From NCBI RefSeq assembly GCF_021440195.1, contig NZ_JAJTSZ010000007.1, positions 62,001-126,000 of the forward strand: 64,000 nt of DNA, read 5' to 3'. Origin of the DNA: Dyadobacter sp. CY356. GTDB taxonomy: Bacteria; Bacteroidota; Bacteroidia; Cytophagales; Spirosomataceae. A program made the position numbers and the translations under genes. Under the pieces are notes generated by a model. It was not told the DNA's origin and made no database searches. It saw nothing but the letters and a program-made list of their open reading frames with translations. This document shows positions 17,432-27,089 of this stretch, piece by piece. Within the stretch, counting starts at the first letter, position 1. Every line of letters begins with the position of its first letter.

Positions 17432-18964
17432 ATGAAAAGGAGAGATTTTTTAGCGGCTGCATCCGGAATAGTTCTGCCACTTGCTGTAAACGGATTTGGG
17501 TTTAGGTCATTTGACAAAAATTCGGCGTTAGTACAGTCTTTAAGCAAAACGGTAGCATTAGAATCCGATCGGGCTCTGGTAATAATATATTTAAACGGAG
17601 GAAATGATGGATTAAATACATTAATTCCACTTGATCAATACTCCGCCTACAACTCATTAAGAAGCAATATTGCCATTCCAGAAAACAAGATCCTAAAACT
17701 TAACGGAAACGATTTAACGGGATTTAACCCGGCTATGTCTGGAATGAAAAGCCTGTACGACGAAGGTAAACTGGCTATGGTACATTCCGTTTCATATCCA
17801 AATCCAAGTCAGTCGCACGTAAGAGCAACCGATATCTGGATGACAGCAGTTGATTCCGATAAATCTGTTGATACCGGCTGGGCCGGAAGATATCTGAATA
17901 CCCGTTATCCTGGCTATCCCTCAGACTTCCCAAATACAGATATGGAAGATCCGCTTGCACTTCAAATAGGATTCATGAATTCGCCGACTCTGTCTGGAGG
18001 TACTCAAAATATGGGGATAACCCTGGAAAATCCTACCAGTTTTTATAATTTACTAGGTGCAAATTCTTATGCAGGTTTAAATGATCTCCCATGTTGTGAT
18101 GCTGGAGAATTGATCAAGTTTTGCAGGCAGCAGCAGGTTTTAAATAAAGCTTTTGCAGGCGAAGTAAAAAGAGCCGCCGATGCGGGTACGAATATGGCAA
18201 CATATCCGGCAGCTACGATTGCAAATGACTTGTGCGAACAGCTGAAAATAGTGGCCAGACTGATACATGGAGGGTTAAAAACAAAAATTTATTTTGTTGA
18301 AATGTATGGATTTGACACCCATGCAAATCAGGTCAGTTCTTCTGATCCTTCTGTGGGTTTACATGCTAATTTATTAACAAGACTTTCTGAAAGTATTTCT
18401 GCTTTTCAAAATGATTTAAAACTTCAGGGAACAGAAGATAAGGTTATAGGAATGACCTTTTCTGACTTTGGAAGGCGAGCCACTTCCAATGGTTCTTTCG
18501 GAACCGACCACGGTGTTGCGGCGCCGATGTTTGTCTTTGGAACAAATATCAAAAGACAGGTCGTAGGATCTAATCCTGATTTAGTCAATGATTTAGTACC
18601 CTTGCAACCAACTCCTGTCGTTAACAATCAGGACATAAAAATGCAGATCGATTTCCGAAGAATATACTCAGATATACTAAATGACTGGTTTGGGACTCAA
18701 TCCTCGAGTACTGATTCAATTTTATTTAAAAATTTTAAAACTACATCGCTTTTTTCCAACGTCATCGAGACTGTATCATCAGGAGCATGGCCCGATAGGA
18801 ATATCTGGTCCGCAGGATGTATGCCAGGACCAAAAGATTATGTCAAGATCAATCCGGGCCATACAGTAACCTTAGGACAAAATGTTACAGTAAGGAATAT
18901 TCAGATTGATGCCGGGGCAGAATTAAGCCTGCTGGGAAACTATGTAATAAAAACAACCGGATAA
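17432..18964 (+). CDS. Tat-exported DUF1501 protein with C-terminal extension
   Basis: A 510-aa protein starting MKRRDFLAAASGIVLPLAV, a twin-arginine-type signal. DUF1501 features: LVIIYLNGGNDGLNTLIPL, SQSHVRATDIWM, FDTHANQ, MTFSDFGRRATSNGSFGTDHGVAAPMFVFG (residues about 340-370), related in fold to sulfatases/alkaline phosphatases. The ATG was preferred over a TTG 9 bp upstream because it places the RR motif at the N-terminus. After the DUF1501 domain comes an extra segment of about 65 residues (SGAWPDRNIWSAGCMPGPKDYVKINPGHTVTLG in part) resembling beta-helix or G8-like surface-protein modules. Forms a cluster with the preceding DUF1800 gene. Confidence 0.9.
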   Translation: MKRRDFLAAASGIVLPLAVNGFGFRSFDKNSALVQSLSKTVALESDRALVIIYLNGGNDGLNTLIPLDQYSAYNSLRSNIAIPENKILKLNGNDLTGFNPAMSGMKSLYDEGKLAMVHSVSYPNPSQSHVRATDIWMTAVDSDKSVDTGWAGRYLNTRYPGYPSDFPNTDMEDPLALQIGFMNSPTLSGGTQNMGITLENPTSFYNLLGANSYAGLNDLPCCDAGELIKFCRQQQVLNKAFAGEVKRAADAGTNMATYPAATIANDLCEQLKIVARLIHGGLKTKIYFVEMYGFDTHANQVSSSDPSVGLHANLLTRLSESISAFQNDLKLQGTEDKVIGMTFSDFGRRATSNGSFGTDHGVAAPMFVFGTNIKRQVVGSNPDLVNDLVPLQPTPVVNNQDIKMQIDFRRIYSDILNDWFGTQSSSTDSILFKNFKTTSLFSNVIETVSSGAWPDRNIWSAGCMPGPKDYVKINPGHTVTLGQNVTVRNIQIDAGAELSLLGNYVIKTTG

Positions 18965-19032
18965 ATAGTCTTCACCATCTTTCTTTCACAAAGCCCAGAC
19001 TGCTTCAAATTTCTACATACATTTAAATCTTT

Positions 19033-19072
19033 ACAATTTCATTTTTAGTTACACTACTAAAAATGAAATTGT
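19033..19072. terminator. 17-bp perfect hairpin after the DUF1501 gene
   Basis: Perfect 17-bp AT-rich inverted repeat with a 6-nt loop, 68 nt downstream of the DUF1501 stop. It has no long T-run beyond the arm on the plus strand, but its position suggests transcript ending or 3'-end protection of the secreted-protein cluster. The remainder of the about 336-bp gap to the SNF2 gene is AT-rich. Confidence 0.5.
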
Positions 19073-19183
19073 ATTTGTCATCTATGAAGATGATGAAAAA
19101 TTATTCTTTCATTAAAAGCTACAAATTTCTATTAACTCATCCCCTGCTACGGACTCGTAAGATCCTTTACGAACAGGTCTAGA

Positions 19184-19215
19184 CTTTTTTTTTGCCCCTC
19201 TTTCACCTATATTTG
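19184..19215 (+). promoter_or_regulatory. possible promoter of the SNF2 helicase gene
   Basis: TATATTTG (19208-19215) matches the -7 consensus; a T-run lies at the -33 position instead of a clean TTG. The predicted leader is about 80 nt. Confidence 0.3.
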
Positions 19216-19300
19216 ATATTTTTCAAATTCCAACGGAGCGAACTATCTCGTGAATGGATAGCTTTCGAACGCTGCATCATCGTTTTGTGAAACAACTGTC

Positions 19301-22252
19301 ATGAAAGTATCTCCTTCTGAACCCTTTAAGATTGTATATTCCATTCTGGATCATGAGTATCTTGGCTACATATTCGAGTCTTTTGTTGTTCAATTAAACA
19401 GTCAGGGCGATTTTTCCTTTCAGATACAAAACATCTCTTCTAAAAATATAGAGGAATTCAGTGCGGGACTTGATGCAACGGATTTTGAATTGGTAAGTTT
19501 GGTAGATGATATCCAGCAGGATACTATTTTAAAGAAATTCAACACAAAAAAGCTTTCTCCGGTCGATTTCTTCTTGAAAATATATGACCCTCAAAAAGGT
19601 GATAAAGTTATTCAGGAAGCAATAACAGCTTATCTGGAAAACAGTAAGGCGCGAATTCTTGAAAAACTTTCGGGGAAAGAAATTTTCATTATGGGCAGTG
19701 ATGGGAATCCGCTTTGGAAACATGTCGAATGGGAAAAGGAAAAGGCTACCATCCGTTTTTATTTTATGCGGAACGAAGATAATACGCACTACTTCCCAAC
19801 AATTCGCCACAATAAACAGAAGCTTGATTTTCAATATAAAAATGCGATCATTCTTTGTGAAGAACCAGCCTGGCTGGTTGTTGATGGGCATTTGTACCAT
19901 TTTGAAGGAAATGTTGACGGAAAAAAAATAAAGCCGTTTCTCGCAAAAAAATTCATTGCTATTCCACGTAAAATGGAAGAGCAGTATTATGAGCGATTTG
20001 TGGCTCCCCTTATCGCTTCTTACGATGTAGTTTCGAAAGGTTTCGATATAAGAAATATTTCAACCGTTCCTAAACCTATACTCACAATTGCAGATGTAAG
20101 TATAAAAGGTAAAACCGCTACTGCTTTATTATTTGCAGAACCAGGCGGAGATGATGCATCTCCGATTAATTCAGAAGATGGTGAGGTTTCCTTTGGCATG
20201 GCTTTCCAGTATGGCCACTACACTTTCCCCTTCGACAGCTTTGCAGTTTCATCTAGTGTTTTTATTGATAAAAAAGCAGAGGAATATACTTTTTATAAAG
20301 TAAAACGTGATACGACTGCTGAACGGCATAATCTAAACCAGCTGAAAGAATGGGGGCTTGCCATAAAGGAGGGGCCCGTTTTGATGCCAAAATCGGAAGC
20401 GTTTGGCTGGCTACAAAGCAAAGCCAAAACACTATCGGAACATGGTTTTATCCTTCGTCAGAATAATGCTGATGCAAAAAGATATTTCTTAGGCTACTCT
20501 TCACTGGATGTTTCAATTGAAGAAGGACGTGATTGGTTTGATATTAATGCCAAAGTCCAGTTTGGAGAATTTGAGATACCGTTTATTCAATTAAGGAATT
20601 ATATTCTGCATCAAAAAAAGGAGTTCATGCTTCCAAATGGTGAAATAGCGGTAATTCCGGAATGGTGGTTTACAAAATATTCAGAGCTTTTTGCTTTTTC
20701 TGAACATGATCAGGATACCGATGGAATAAGGTTACGGATGCACCATTTGGCGCTTGTACAGGAATTAAAAGAGGAAAGCCTGGCTACTGCCATTATTAGC
20801 CACAAACTTGAAAGACTTCGGGATTTTAACCAGATCGATCCAAGTGAAGCACCGAAACATTTCAAAGGAACGCTTCGTCCTTACCAAAAAGCAGGTTACG
20901 ACTGGCTGCAATTTTTAAATCAGTATCGTTTTGGTGGATGTCTTGCGGATGATATGGGTTTGGGGAAAACGGTACAAACGCTGGCGTTACTTCAATCTCA
21001 AAAAGAAGCTGGAATTAAAGAGCCTTCTTTGCTGATCATGCCCACTTCGCTTTTGTACAACTGGGCGCTTGAAGCAAAAAGATTTACTCCGAAGTTAAAA
21101 GTTATGCAATACACCGGCACCTACCGGGCAAAAGATACTAAACAGTTTGAAGGTTTTGATCTGATCCTTACCTCCTATGGAATTGTAAGGCTTGATATTG
21201 ATCTGATCCAGTCATTCCGGTTCAATTACGTAATCCTGGATGAATCACAGGCGATTAAAAATCCGTCTTCAATTATCACAAAAGCTGTCCGCAGACTCAA
21301 TTCTGCCAATAGGCTGATATTGACTGGTACGCCGATTGAAAACAGTACGATGGATCTCTGGTCCCAGATGTCCTTTGTGAATCCGGGACTTTTAGGAAGC
21401 CAAACTTTTTTCAGGGATGAATTCCAGATTCCTATTGAAAAGAAAAGTGATGAGGATAAGTCCAGACGTCTGTATAATCTGATCAAACCATTTATTCTAC
21501 GCCGGCACAAATCACAGGTAGCAACGGATCTTCCTGCAAAGGTTGAAAGTATTCAATACTGTGAAATGTCGGAAGAGCAGGAAAAAGGTTATGAAGAAGC
21601 CAAAGCTTATTACCGCAACCTGATTTTACAAAGTATAGATTCTGACGGTATTAATAAATCTCAGCTCGTTGTTTTGCAAGGCTTAACGAAATTGAGACAA
21701 TTGGCCAATCATCCAAAAATGGTTGACCCGGAATATACCGATGGCTCAGGTAAATTCGAAGACGTGCTCCATAAAATGGAAACCGCCATCAGTGAAAATC
21801 ATAAAATTCTGATTTTCAGTCAGTACATCAAACATCTTGATTTATTCCGTGCTTATCTGGATAAGGGAAATGTTACCTATGCATATCTGGATGGCTCAAC
21901 CAAGGACCGCCAGGCCGAAGTCGAAAATTTTCAGAATAATGCGAACGTTAAAATATTCCTGATTTCTCTGAAAGCCGGAGGATTGGGGCTAAATCTTACT
22001 GCTGCGGATTATGTATTTATTTTAGATCCATGGTGGAACCCGGCTATTGAAGCACAGGCAGTAGACAGAGCACACAGAATTGGTCAGGACAGAACTGTTT
22101 TCACTTATAAGTTTATTACAAAAAATTCGGTTGAAGAAAAGATTCTGGCTTTACAGAAAACGAAAAAACAATTGGCTGATGATTTAATTTCTAATGAAGA
22201 TGGTTTTATAAAATCGCTGTCACGAGAAGATGTTTTGTCACTTTTAGAATAA
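19301..22252 (+). CDS. SNF2-family DEAD/DEAH-box ATPase/helicase
   Basis: A 983-aa protein. The N-terminal about 500 residues are not recognised by motif. The SNF2 core begins with LRPYQKAGYDWLQFLNQYRFGGCLADDMGLGKTVQTL (Walker A about residues 550-557), motif II ILDESQAIKN near 645, LILTGTPIENS, and the helicase C domain with LISLKAGGLGLNLTAADYVFILDPWWNPAIEAQAVDR then HRIGQ. These ATPases translocate on double-stranded DNA and remodel protein-DNA complexes; bacterial members (RapA/HepA-like) act in transcription or repair. The gene stands alone, convergent with purA. Confidence 0.93.
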   Translation: MKVSPSEPFKIVYSILDHEYLGYIFESFVVQLNSQGDFSFQIQNISSKNIEEFSAGLDATDFELVSLVDDIQQDTILKKFNTKKLSPVDFFLKIYDPQKGDKVIQEAITAYLENSKARILEKLSGKEIFIMGSDGNPLWKHVEWEKEKATIRFYFMRNEDNTHYFPTIRHNKQKLDFQYKNAIILCEEPAWLVVDGHLYHFEGNVDGKKIKPFLAKKFIAIPRKMEEQYYERFVAPLIASYDVVSKGFDIRNISTVPKPILTIADVSIKGKTATALLFAEPGGDDASPINSEDGEVSFGMAFQYGHYTFPFDSFAVSSSVFIDKKAEEYTFYKVKRDTTAERHNLNQLKEWGLAIKEGPVLMPKSEAFGWLQSKAKTLSEHGFILRQNNADAKRYFLGYSSLDVSIEEGRDWFDINAKVQFGEFEIPFIQLRNYILHQKKEFMLPNGEIAVIPEWWFTKYSELFAFSEHDQDTDGIRLRMHHLALVQELKEESLATAIISHKLERLRDFNQIDPSEAPKHFKGTLRPYQKAGYDWLQFLNQYRFGGCLADDMGLGKTVQTLALLQSQKEAGIKEPSLLIMPTSLLYNWALEAKRFTPKLKVMQYTGTYRAKDTKQFEGFDLILTSYGIVRLDIDLIQSFRFNYVILDESQAIKNPSSIITKAVRRLNSANRLILTGTPIENSTMDLWSQMSFVNPGLLGSQTFFRDEFQIPIEKKSDEDKSRRLYNLIKPFILRRHKSQVATDLPAKVESIQYCEMSEEQEKGYEEAKAYYRNLILQSIDSDGINKSQLVVLQGLTKLRQLANHPKMVDPEYTDGSGKFEDVLHKMETAISENHKILIFSQYIKHLDLFRAYLDKGNVTYAYLDGSTKDRQAEVENFQNNANVKIFLISLKAGGLGLNLTAADYVFILDPWWNPAIEAQAVDRAHRIGQDRTVFTYKFITKNSVEEKILALQKTKKQLADDLISNEDGFIKSLSREDVLSLLE

Positions 22253-22282
22253 TCTTGTCAAAATATTTTATAGTACCATACA

Positions 22283-22329
22283 AAATAAAAACCGCTTGAA
22301 ACTTCATGTTCCAGGCGGATTTTATTTTT
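22283..22329. terminator. bidirectional terminator between SNF2 gene and purA
   Basis: Stem CCGCTTGAAAC (22292-22302) pairs with GTTCCAGGCGG (22308-22318), one mismatch and one wobble, flanked by A-rich and T-rich tracts on either side so it can serve both convergent genes. Confidence 0.75.
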
Positions 22330-22343
22330 CCTGTATTTTTATC

Positions 22344-23639
22344 TTAATTCAGAAGAGCCGTCGTTTCGCGCGTAATTAATGCTTCACGGTCAGGACCTGT
22401 TGAAATGAAGGTAATTGGCAATCCAAGTTCAGCTTCAAGGAATTTCACATAAGCCATCAATTGCTCAGGAATTGCATCAAAATCGCGTATTCCGTCGAGT
22501 GATTGCTGCCATCCTGCAAAATCTTTGTAAACTGGTTCAACCGTATCATCACACAAATCATATGGAAGCTGATCTGTTAACGTTCCGTCTGGCAAACGAT
22601 ATTGTGTGCAAATACGGATTGTGTCAAAAATAGTAAGTACGTCAACTTTCATCATGATCAGCTGCGTAACGCCATTGATCATAATTGCATATTTCAAAGC
22701 TGGCAAATCTAACCATCCACAACGACGCGGACGACCGGTAGTAGCGCCAAATTCACGACCTTCCTGTCTCATTTTCTCACCCGTTTCTTCAAGCAATTCT
22801 GTTGGGAAAGGGCCGCTTCCTACACGTGTGCAATATGCTTTGAAAATACCAAAAACCTCTCCAACCGCACTTGGCGCAATACCTAGACCAGTACAAGCAC
22901 CGGCTGCCATGGTTGTCGAGCTCGTAACAAAAGGGTATGAACCAAAGTCGATATCAAGCAAAGAACCTTGTGCTCCTTCTGCCAAAACCGTTTTTCCTTC
23001 AGCAATTGCTTCGTTGATAACATACTCGCTGTCAACCATTGTGAATTGCTTCATAAATTCAATCGCAGCAAAGAAATTTTCTTCAGCCTGAGGAAGAACA
23101 GATGCGTAATCGAAAGAATAAAAGTCAAGGATAACTTTATGGGCATCAACAAGTTTTTTATACTTATCAGCAAAATTAGGAGACAAAACGTCACCAACAC
23201 GAAGTCCCAAACGAGCAATTTTATCCTGATAAGTTGGTCCGATTCCACGAAGTGTTGAACCGATTTTCGAATCACCTTTTGAGCGTTCGTAAGCTGCATC
23301 AAGCAACGCATGCGTTGGTAAAATCAACGATGCTTTTTTCGAAACGAATAAATTTCCGGCTAAATCAAGATTATATTTAGCTAAATTTTCAACCTCTCTT
23401 TTGAAAACAATAGCATCCAAAACAACACCGTTTCCGATAATATTCTGAATATCACTACGAAAAATACCGGATGGGATCTGGTGCAAAACATGCTTAATAC
23501 CATCAAATTCCAAAGTGTGCCCTGCATTAGGACCGCCCTGGAATCTTGCTACTACCTGATAACGTGGTGCAAGTACATCCACGATTTTACCTTTACCCTC
23601 ATCTCCCCACTGGAGACCAAGCAATACGTCAACTTTCAT
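22344..23639 (-). CDS. purA: adenylosuccinate synthetase
   Basis: A 431-aa protein of normal length for PurA. The N-terminal MKVDVLLGLQWGDEGKGKIVD carries the P-loop GDEGKGK (residues 12-18), followed by GGPNAGHT, IGSTLRGIGPTYQDK, EGAQGSLLDIDFGSYPFVTSS and TGRPRRCGWLD. It makes adenylosuccinate from IMP and aspartate with GTP, the first committed step of AMP synthesis in the cytoplasm. It lies downstream of a Fur-family regulator on the same strand but a hairpin separates them, so it is probably transcribed alone. Confidence 0.97.
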   Translation of the reverse strand: MKVDVLLGLQWGDEGKGKIVDVLAPRYQVVARFQGGPNAGHTLEFDGIKHVLHQIPSGIFRSDIQNIIGNGVVLDAIVFKREVENLAKYNLDLAGNLFVSKKASLILPTHALLDAAYERSKGDSKIGSTLRGIGPTYQDKIARLGLRVGDVLSPNFADKYKKLVDAHKVILDFYSFDYASVLPQAEENFFAAIEFMKQFTMVDSEYVINEAIAEGKTVLAEGAQGSLLDIDFGSYPFVTSSTTMAAGACTGLGIAPSAVGEVFGIFKAYCTRVGSGPFPTELLEETGEKMRQEGREFGATTGRPRRCGWLDLPALKYAIMINGVTQLIMMKVDVLTIFDTIRICTQYRLPDGTLTDQLPYDLCDDTVEPVYKDFAGWQQSLDGIRDFDAIPEQLMAYVKFLEAELGLPITFISTGPDREALITRETTALLN

Positions 23640-23681
23640 CCAATAAATGGTTATTAAAAACTATTATTTGCTAAAATGACA

Positions 23682-23715
23682 AGGCGTAACAAACCATAAA
23701 ATGTCTGTTACGCCT
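23682..23715 (-). terminator. terminator of the Fur-family gene
   Basis: 10-bp perfect stem AGGCGTAACA/TGTTACGCCT with a 14-nt loop located 9 nt after the stop codon. The T-run on the minus strand is weak and interrupted. Confidence 0.6.
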
Positions 23716-23723
23716 CATCGATA

Positions 23724-24230
23724 CTATTCTCTTATTTCGTGACCAACGGCTACTTCTTCTGCATGCTCCTTTCTGTTCTGGCAATTTTCTTTGGTACAGT
23801 TGCCATAAAATATAAGGGAATGATGAAGTACGCTAAAATTCAGCATTTCACCCACCATATTCTGGATGGACTGAATTCTTGGATCACAAAACTCCATTAC
23901 TTTGTGACAGTCCGTACAAATCAAATGATCATGCTGTTTGTTTCCGTACGATTTTTCAAATTGTGCCAGGTTCTTTCCAAACTGATGTTTGGTTACCAGA
24001 TCACAATCTACAAGTACGTCTAAGGTATTATACACCGTTGCCCTACTCACACGATAACGTTTGTTTTTCATGCTGATGTAAAGCTCATCCACATCAAAGT
24101 GATCTTCACGGGTATAGATTTCTTCCAATATCGCAAACCTTTCAGGGGTCTTGCGAAGTCCTTTATTTTCAAGGTAAGCCGTAAGAATTTTCTTGGCGGC
24201 TTCAAAATTTGGTTTGCTGGCTTGTGGCAT
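23724..24230 (-). CDS. Fur family transcriptional regulator (Fur/PerR-like)
   Basis: A 168-aa protein. The winged-helix part includes LRKTPERFAILEEIYTREDHFDVDELYISM and the recognition helix YRVSRATVYNTLDVLVDCDLV (residues 59-79). The metal-binding part has HDHLICTDCHKVMEFC (residues 100-115, Cys105 and Cys108) and a second cysteine pair CTKENC (145-150). Fur-family proteins repress metal-uptake or peroxide-response genes when metal-loaded. Compared with the Zur-like protein further along the window it has a longer N-terminus and a Glu-rich tail. The metal specificity (Fe or PerR-type) cannot be decided from the sequence alone. Confidence 0.9.
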   Translation of the reverse strand: MPQASKPNFEAAKKILTAYLENKGLRKTPERFAILEEIYTREDHFDVDELYISMKNKRYRVSRATVYNTLDVLVDCDLVTKHQFGKNLAQFEKSYGNKQHDHLICTDCHKVMEFCDPRIQSIQNMVGEMLNFSVLHHSLIFYGNCTKENCQNRKEHAEEVAVGHEIRE

Positions 24231-24349
24231 ATCTTTTGAAAATCTTGCGCAAATTACGTGCTTTTTTTCTTAAATCACAGTAGTAATTATGCTGCGGTTG
24301 TCATTTGAAGCTTTCAGGTATTGCCCATTATCAGGACAATCATATTATA

Positions 24350-24388
24350 TGAACCAATTGATTAACAAGTCATACGAATATTGGTTCA
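24350..24388 (-). terminator. possible terminator of the RelA/SpoT gene
   Basis: Inverted repeat TGAACCAAT/ATTGGTTCA with a 21-nt loop just past the stop codon of the RelA/SpoT gene. It lacks a clear T-run, so termination is only inferred from position. Confidence 0.35.
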
Positions 24389-24392
24389 ATAT

Positions 24393-26678
24393 TTAAACGC
24401 TTCCTGTCAGGTTCGTGTCAAACCTTTGTACATTATAAACTCCCTCGACCTGCTCCAATTTACTGATCAGAATGTCCAAATGGCGCGTATCCTGAACGTA
24501 AAGCCTGATATCGCCATTGAAAACTCCGTCTTTGGTATCAATCGTAAGCCCGCGCATATTGATGTGCAGCTCATTGGAAATGATCCTGGTCACGTCATTA
24601 ATCAATCCGACGCGATCCGTTCCGGAAATGTATAAACCTGCCAAAAATGCTTCGTCCTTGTTTGATTCCCATTTCGCTTTGATGATGCGGTTACCGTGTT
24701 TGGACATCAATTCAGCAGCATTAGGACAGGTCGTTCTGTGGATTTTGATCCCTTCATTGATTGTCACAAATCCAAAAACATCATCTCCTGCAATCGGATT
24801 ACAGCAGGGAGCCAGTTTGTAGTCAATTTTATCCATGTCATCCCCGATCAGCAGCGTATCGCTATCGGCGCGGTCGCCATGGATATTTTTAAGAAGCTTG
24901 GTATAAGTTTTACCATCAGCACCTTCAATCGGCGGAATGACAGCAGCCGTTACAGCTTTTCTTTCCTTCGCCTCTTTGTCCCGTTTGAATCTTTTTAATT
25001 CATCAAACTGTACATATCCTTTCCCGATTTTGTAAAAGAAATCGGCGGCTGTTTTACTTTCAAAAAATGCTCTAAGCTGGTTCACAACTTCCGCTGTCAG
25101 CTCAATACCAAGCACTTTTAGTTTTTTCTCAACCAGCTGACGACCATCCGTTTCGTAACGTTTGTTATCTTCTTTTAAGAAATCTTTTATTCTTGCCCGC
25201 GCTTTTGAAGTACGTACAATACGAAGCCAGTCCTCGGTTGGTTTTTGTTTATTTGAAGTTATAATTTCAATCTGATCACCATTGCTAAGCACATAACTGA
25301 TCGGAACAAGAATCCCTCCTACTTTGGCTGCCATGCAATGCACGCCCACTTCCGAGTGAATATCAAAAGCAAAATCCAGTGCCGTTGCACCACTCTGCAA
25401 TACTTTCAGTTCTCCTTTTGGTGTAAAAACAAAAACTTCCTCATTGAAAAGATTGGTGCGGAATTCATCCAGAAACTCGATCGCAGCCGTTTTATCGCCA
25501 GAACCTGTCTCCAAAGTTTCCCTTACCTGACTGATCCACTGTTCAATATTTCCACGAACTTTGGTATCATTTCCTTTATATTTCCAATGTGCCGCATATC
25601 CCTTTTCAGCAATTTCATCCATGCGTGACGTGCGGATCTGCACCTCTACCCATTGTCCGCTTTTACTCATAACCGTCGAGTGCAGGGATTGATATCCGTT
25701 CGCACGTGGTGTACTTAAAAAGTCTTTCAGACGATCAGGGTTGGGTTTGTAGTGATCCGTTACGATGGAATATGCCTGCCAGCAAAGTGCTTTTTCGCGG
25801 TCGCCTTCCTGCGGGGATTCCAAAACGATACGGATCGCGAACAAATCATAAATCTCTTCAAAAGGCTTATTCTGCTTGCGCATTTTATTCCAGATCGAAT
25901 AAATCGATTTTGGACGTCCTTTGATGATATAATTTAAACCCGCTTTTTCCAGATCTTCTGCAATTGGTTCTGTGAATTTGGAAATAAAACGATCCCTAGA
26001 GCTTTTGGTTTCTCTTAGTTTTCTTGAAATCGCACGGTATTCCTGCGGCTCGGTATATTTCAGATATAATTCTTCCAGCTCTGACTTGATACTGTAAAGG
26101 CCAAGTCTGTGTGCCAGCGGCGCGTAAATAAAAATAGTTTCCGAAGCGATTTTCAGCTGCTTGTCACGCGGCATACTGTCAAGTGTCCGCATATTATGCA
26201 GACGATCGGCCAGCTTTACCAGAATTACACGAACATCATCTGAAAGTGTAAGCAGCATTTTCCGGAAATTCTCGGCTTGCTGCGAAGTTCCGTATTCAAA
26301 TCTTCCGGAGATTTTGGTAAGTCCGTCGATGATCTTTGCGACTTTCTTCCCAAATAACCGGTCAATATCTTCAATACGCATATCTGTATCTTCCACCACA
26401 TCATGTAATAATGCGGAAACGATGCCGGTCGTACCCAATCCAATCTCCTCAACTACAATTTGTGCTACTGCAAGCGGATGATAAATGTACGGCTCCCCAG
26501 ACCGGCGACGCATATCTTTATGCGCCTCGACAGATGTATAAAAGGCTTTTTTGATTAATTTCGCATCATTATCCTTCAAAAAAGGCTTGGCTGTTCGTAA
26601 CAACCTGCGATATTTTTTGAGGATATCCTTACGCTCCTGCTCCAGATCTATGTTCAGGGTTTCAACGAGTTGCTCCAA
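24393..26678 (-). CDS. bifunctional RelA/SpoT (p)ppGpp synthetase/hydrolase
   Basis: A 761-aa long-form RSH enzyme. HD hydrolase domain: GEPYIYHPLAVAQI (61-74) and ALLHDVVEDTD (89-99) with the catalytic HDxxED, which indicates an active hydrolase. Synthetase domain: GRPKSIYSIWNKMRKQ ... IYDLFAIRIVL (about 258-290). TGS domain: VFVFTPKGELKVLQSGATALDFAFDIHSEVG (about 412-442). C-terminal zinc-finger-like CCNPIAGDDVFGF and an ACT domain (FLAGLYISGTDRVGLINDVTRIIS). It makes and degrades the stringent-response alarmone in the cytoplasm. It is the only RSH gene in the window. Confidence 0.96.
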   Translation of the reverse strand: MEQLVETLNIDLEQERKDILKKYRRLLRTAKPFLKDNDAKLIKKAFYTSVEAHKDMRRRSGEPYIYHPLAVAQIVVEEIGLGTTGIVSALLHDVVEDTDMRIEDIDRLFGKKVAKIIDGLTKISGRFEYGTSQQAENFRKMLLTLSDDVRVILVKLADRLHNMRTLDSMPRDKQLKIASETIFIYAPLAHRLGLYSIKSELEELYLKYTEPQEYRAISRKLRETKSSRDRFISKFTEPIAEDLEKAGLNYIIKGRPKSIYSIWNKMRKQNKPFEEIYDLFAIRIVLESPQEGDREKALCWQAYSIVTDHYKPNPDRLKDFLSTPRANGYQSLHSTVMSKSGQWVEVQIRTSRMDEIAEKGYAAHWKYKGNDTKVRGNIEQWISQVRETLETGSGDKTAAIEFLDEFRTNLFNEEVFVFTPKGELKVLQSGATALDFAFDIHSEVGVHCMAAKVGGILVPISYVLSNGDQIEIITSNKQKPTEDWLRIVRTSKARARIKDFLKEDNKRYETDGRQLVEKKLKVLGIELTAEVVNQLRAFFESKTAADFFYKIGKGYVQFDELKRFKRDKEAKERKAVTAAVIPPIEGADGKTYTKLLKNIHGDRADSDTLLIGDDMDKIDYKLAPCCNPIAGDDVFGFVTINEGIKIHRTTCPNAAELMSKHGNRIIKAKWESNKDEAFLAGLYISGTDRVGLINDVTRIISNELHINMRGLTIDTKDGVFNGDIRLYVQDTRHLDILISKLEQVEGVYNVQRFDTNLTGSV

Positions 26679-26770
26679 TGCTTAATAGTAATTAGTACGC
26701 TTCACCAAAATAACAAATTTTAGCGAGATTATTCAACAAAATAATTTTTTCAAAAATATTTTTCTAAAAG

Positions 26771-26803
26771 TTTGCACATCTAAAACAAACTTTGCTACCT
26801 TTG
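26771..26803 (+). promoter_or_regulatory. promoter of tRNA-Leu(UAG) (TTTG-21-TACCTTTG)
   Basis: Full -33 TTTG and -7 TACCTTTG with a 21-nt spacer. Same -7 sequence as the tRNA-Gly promoter. Confidence 0.75.
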
Positions 26804-26850
26804 CACTCCCAACCAACGACAAGGGTTGAAGGATGGGACGAAAAATAAGA

Positions 26851-26932
26851 GCGGGCGTGGCGGAACTGGTAGACGTGCTAGACTTAGGATCTAGTGCCGC
26901 AAGGCGTGGGGGTTCGATTCCCTCCGCCCGTA
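26851..26932 (+). tRNA. tRNA-Leu(UAG)
   Basis: 82-nt class II tRNA: acceptor GCGGGCG/CGCCCGT (G1-U72 wobble), anticodon stem CTAGA/TCTAG with loop CTTAGGA (anticodon TAG at 26885-26887), variable arm, T-arm GGGTTCGATTCCC, discriminator A. CCA is not encoded. Confidence 0.95.
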
Positions 26933-27010
26933 CAACTAACAAGGGATTGACGGGGCGTCATGTTTCCTATCTGAAATAAGAAGATGAACTGCTCCGAATT
27001 AACCCGTCAA

Positions 27011-27043
27011 ATGCCCTCAGGACACTGTTTTGAGGGCATTTTT
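27011..27043 (+). terminator. intrinsic terminator of tRNA-Leu(UAG)
   Basis: 9-bp stem ATGCCCTCA/TGAGGGCAT, 11-nt loop, followed by TTTT. It ends about 45 nt before the trigger factor start. Confidence 0.8.
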
Positions 27044-27089
27044 GTTTTGCGTTTTACCTAAAAAAGCACATTTACTAATAGCAATAAGC

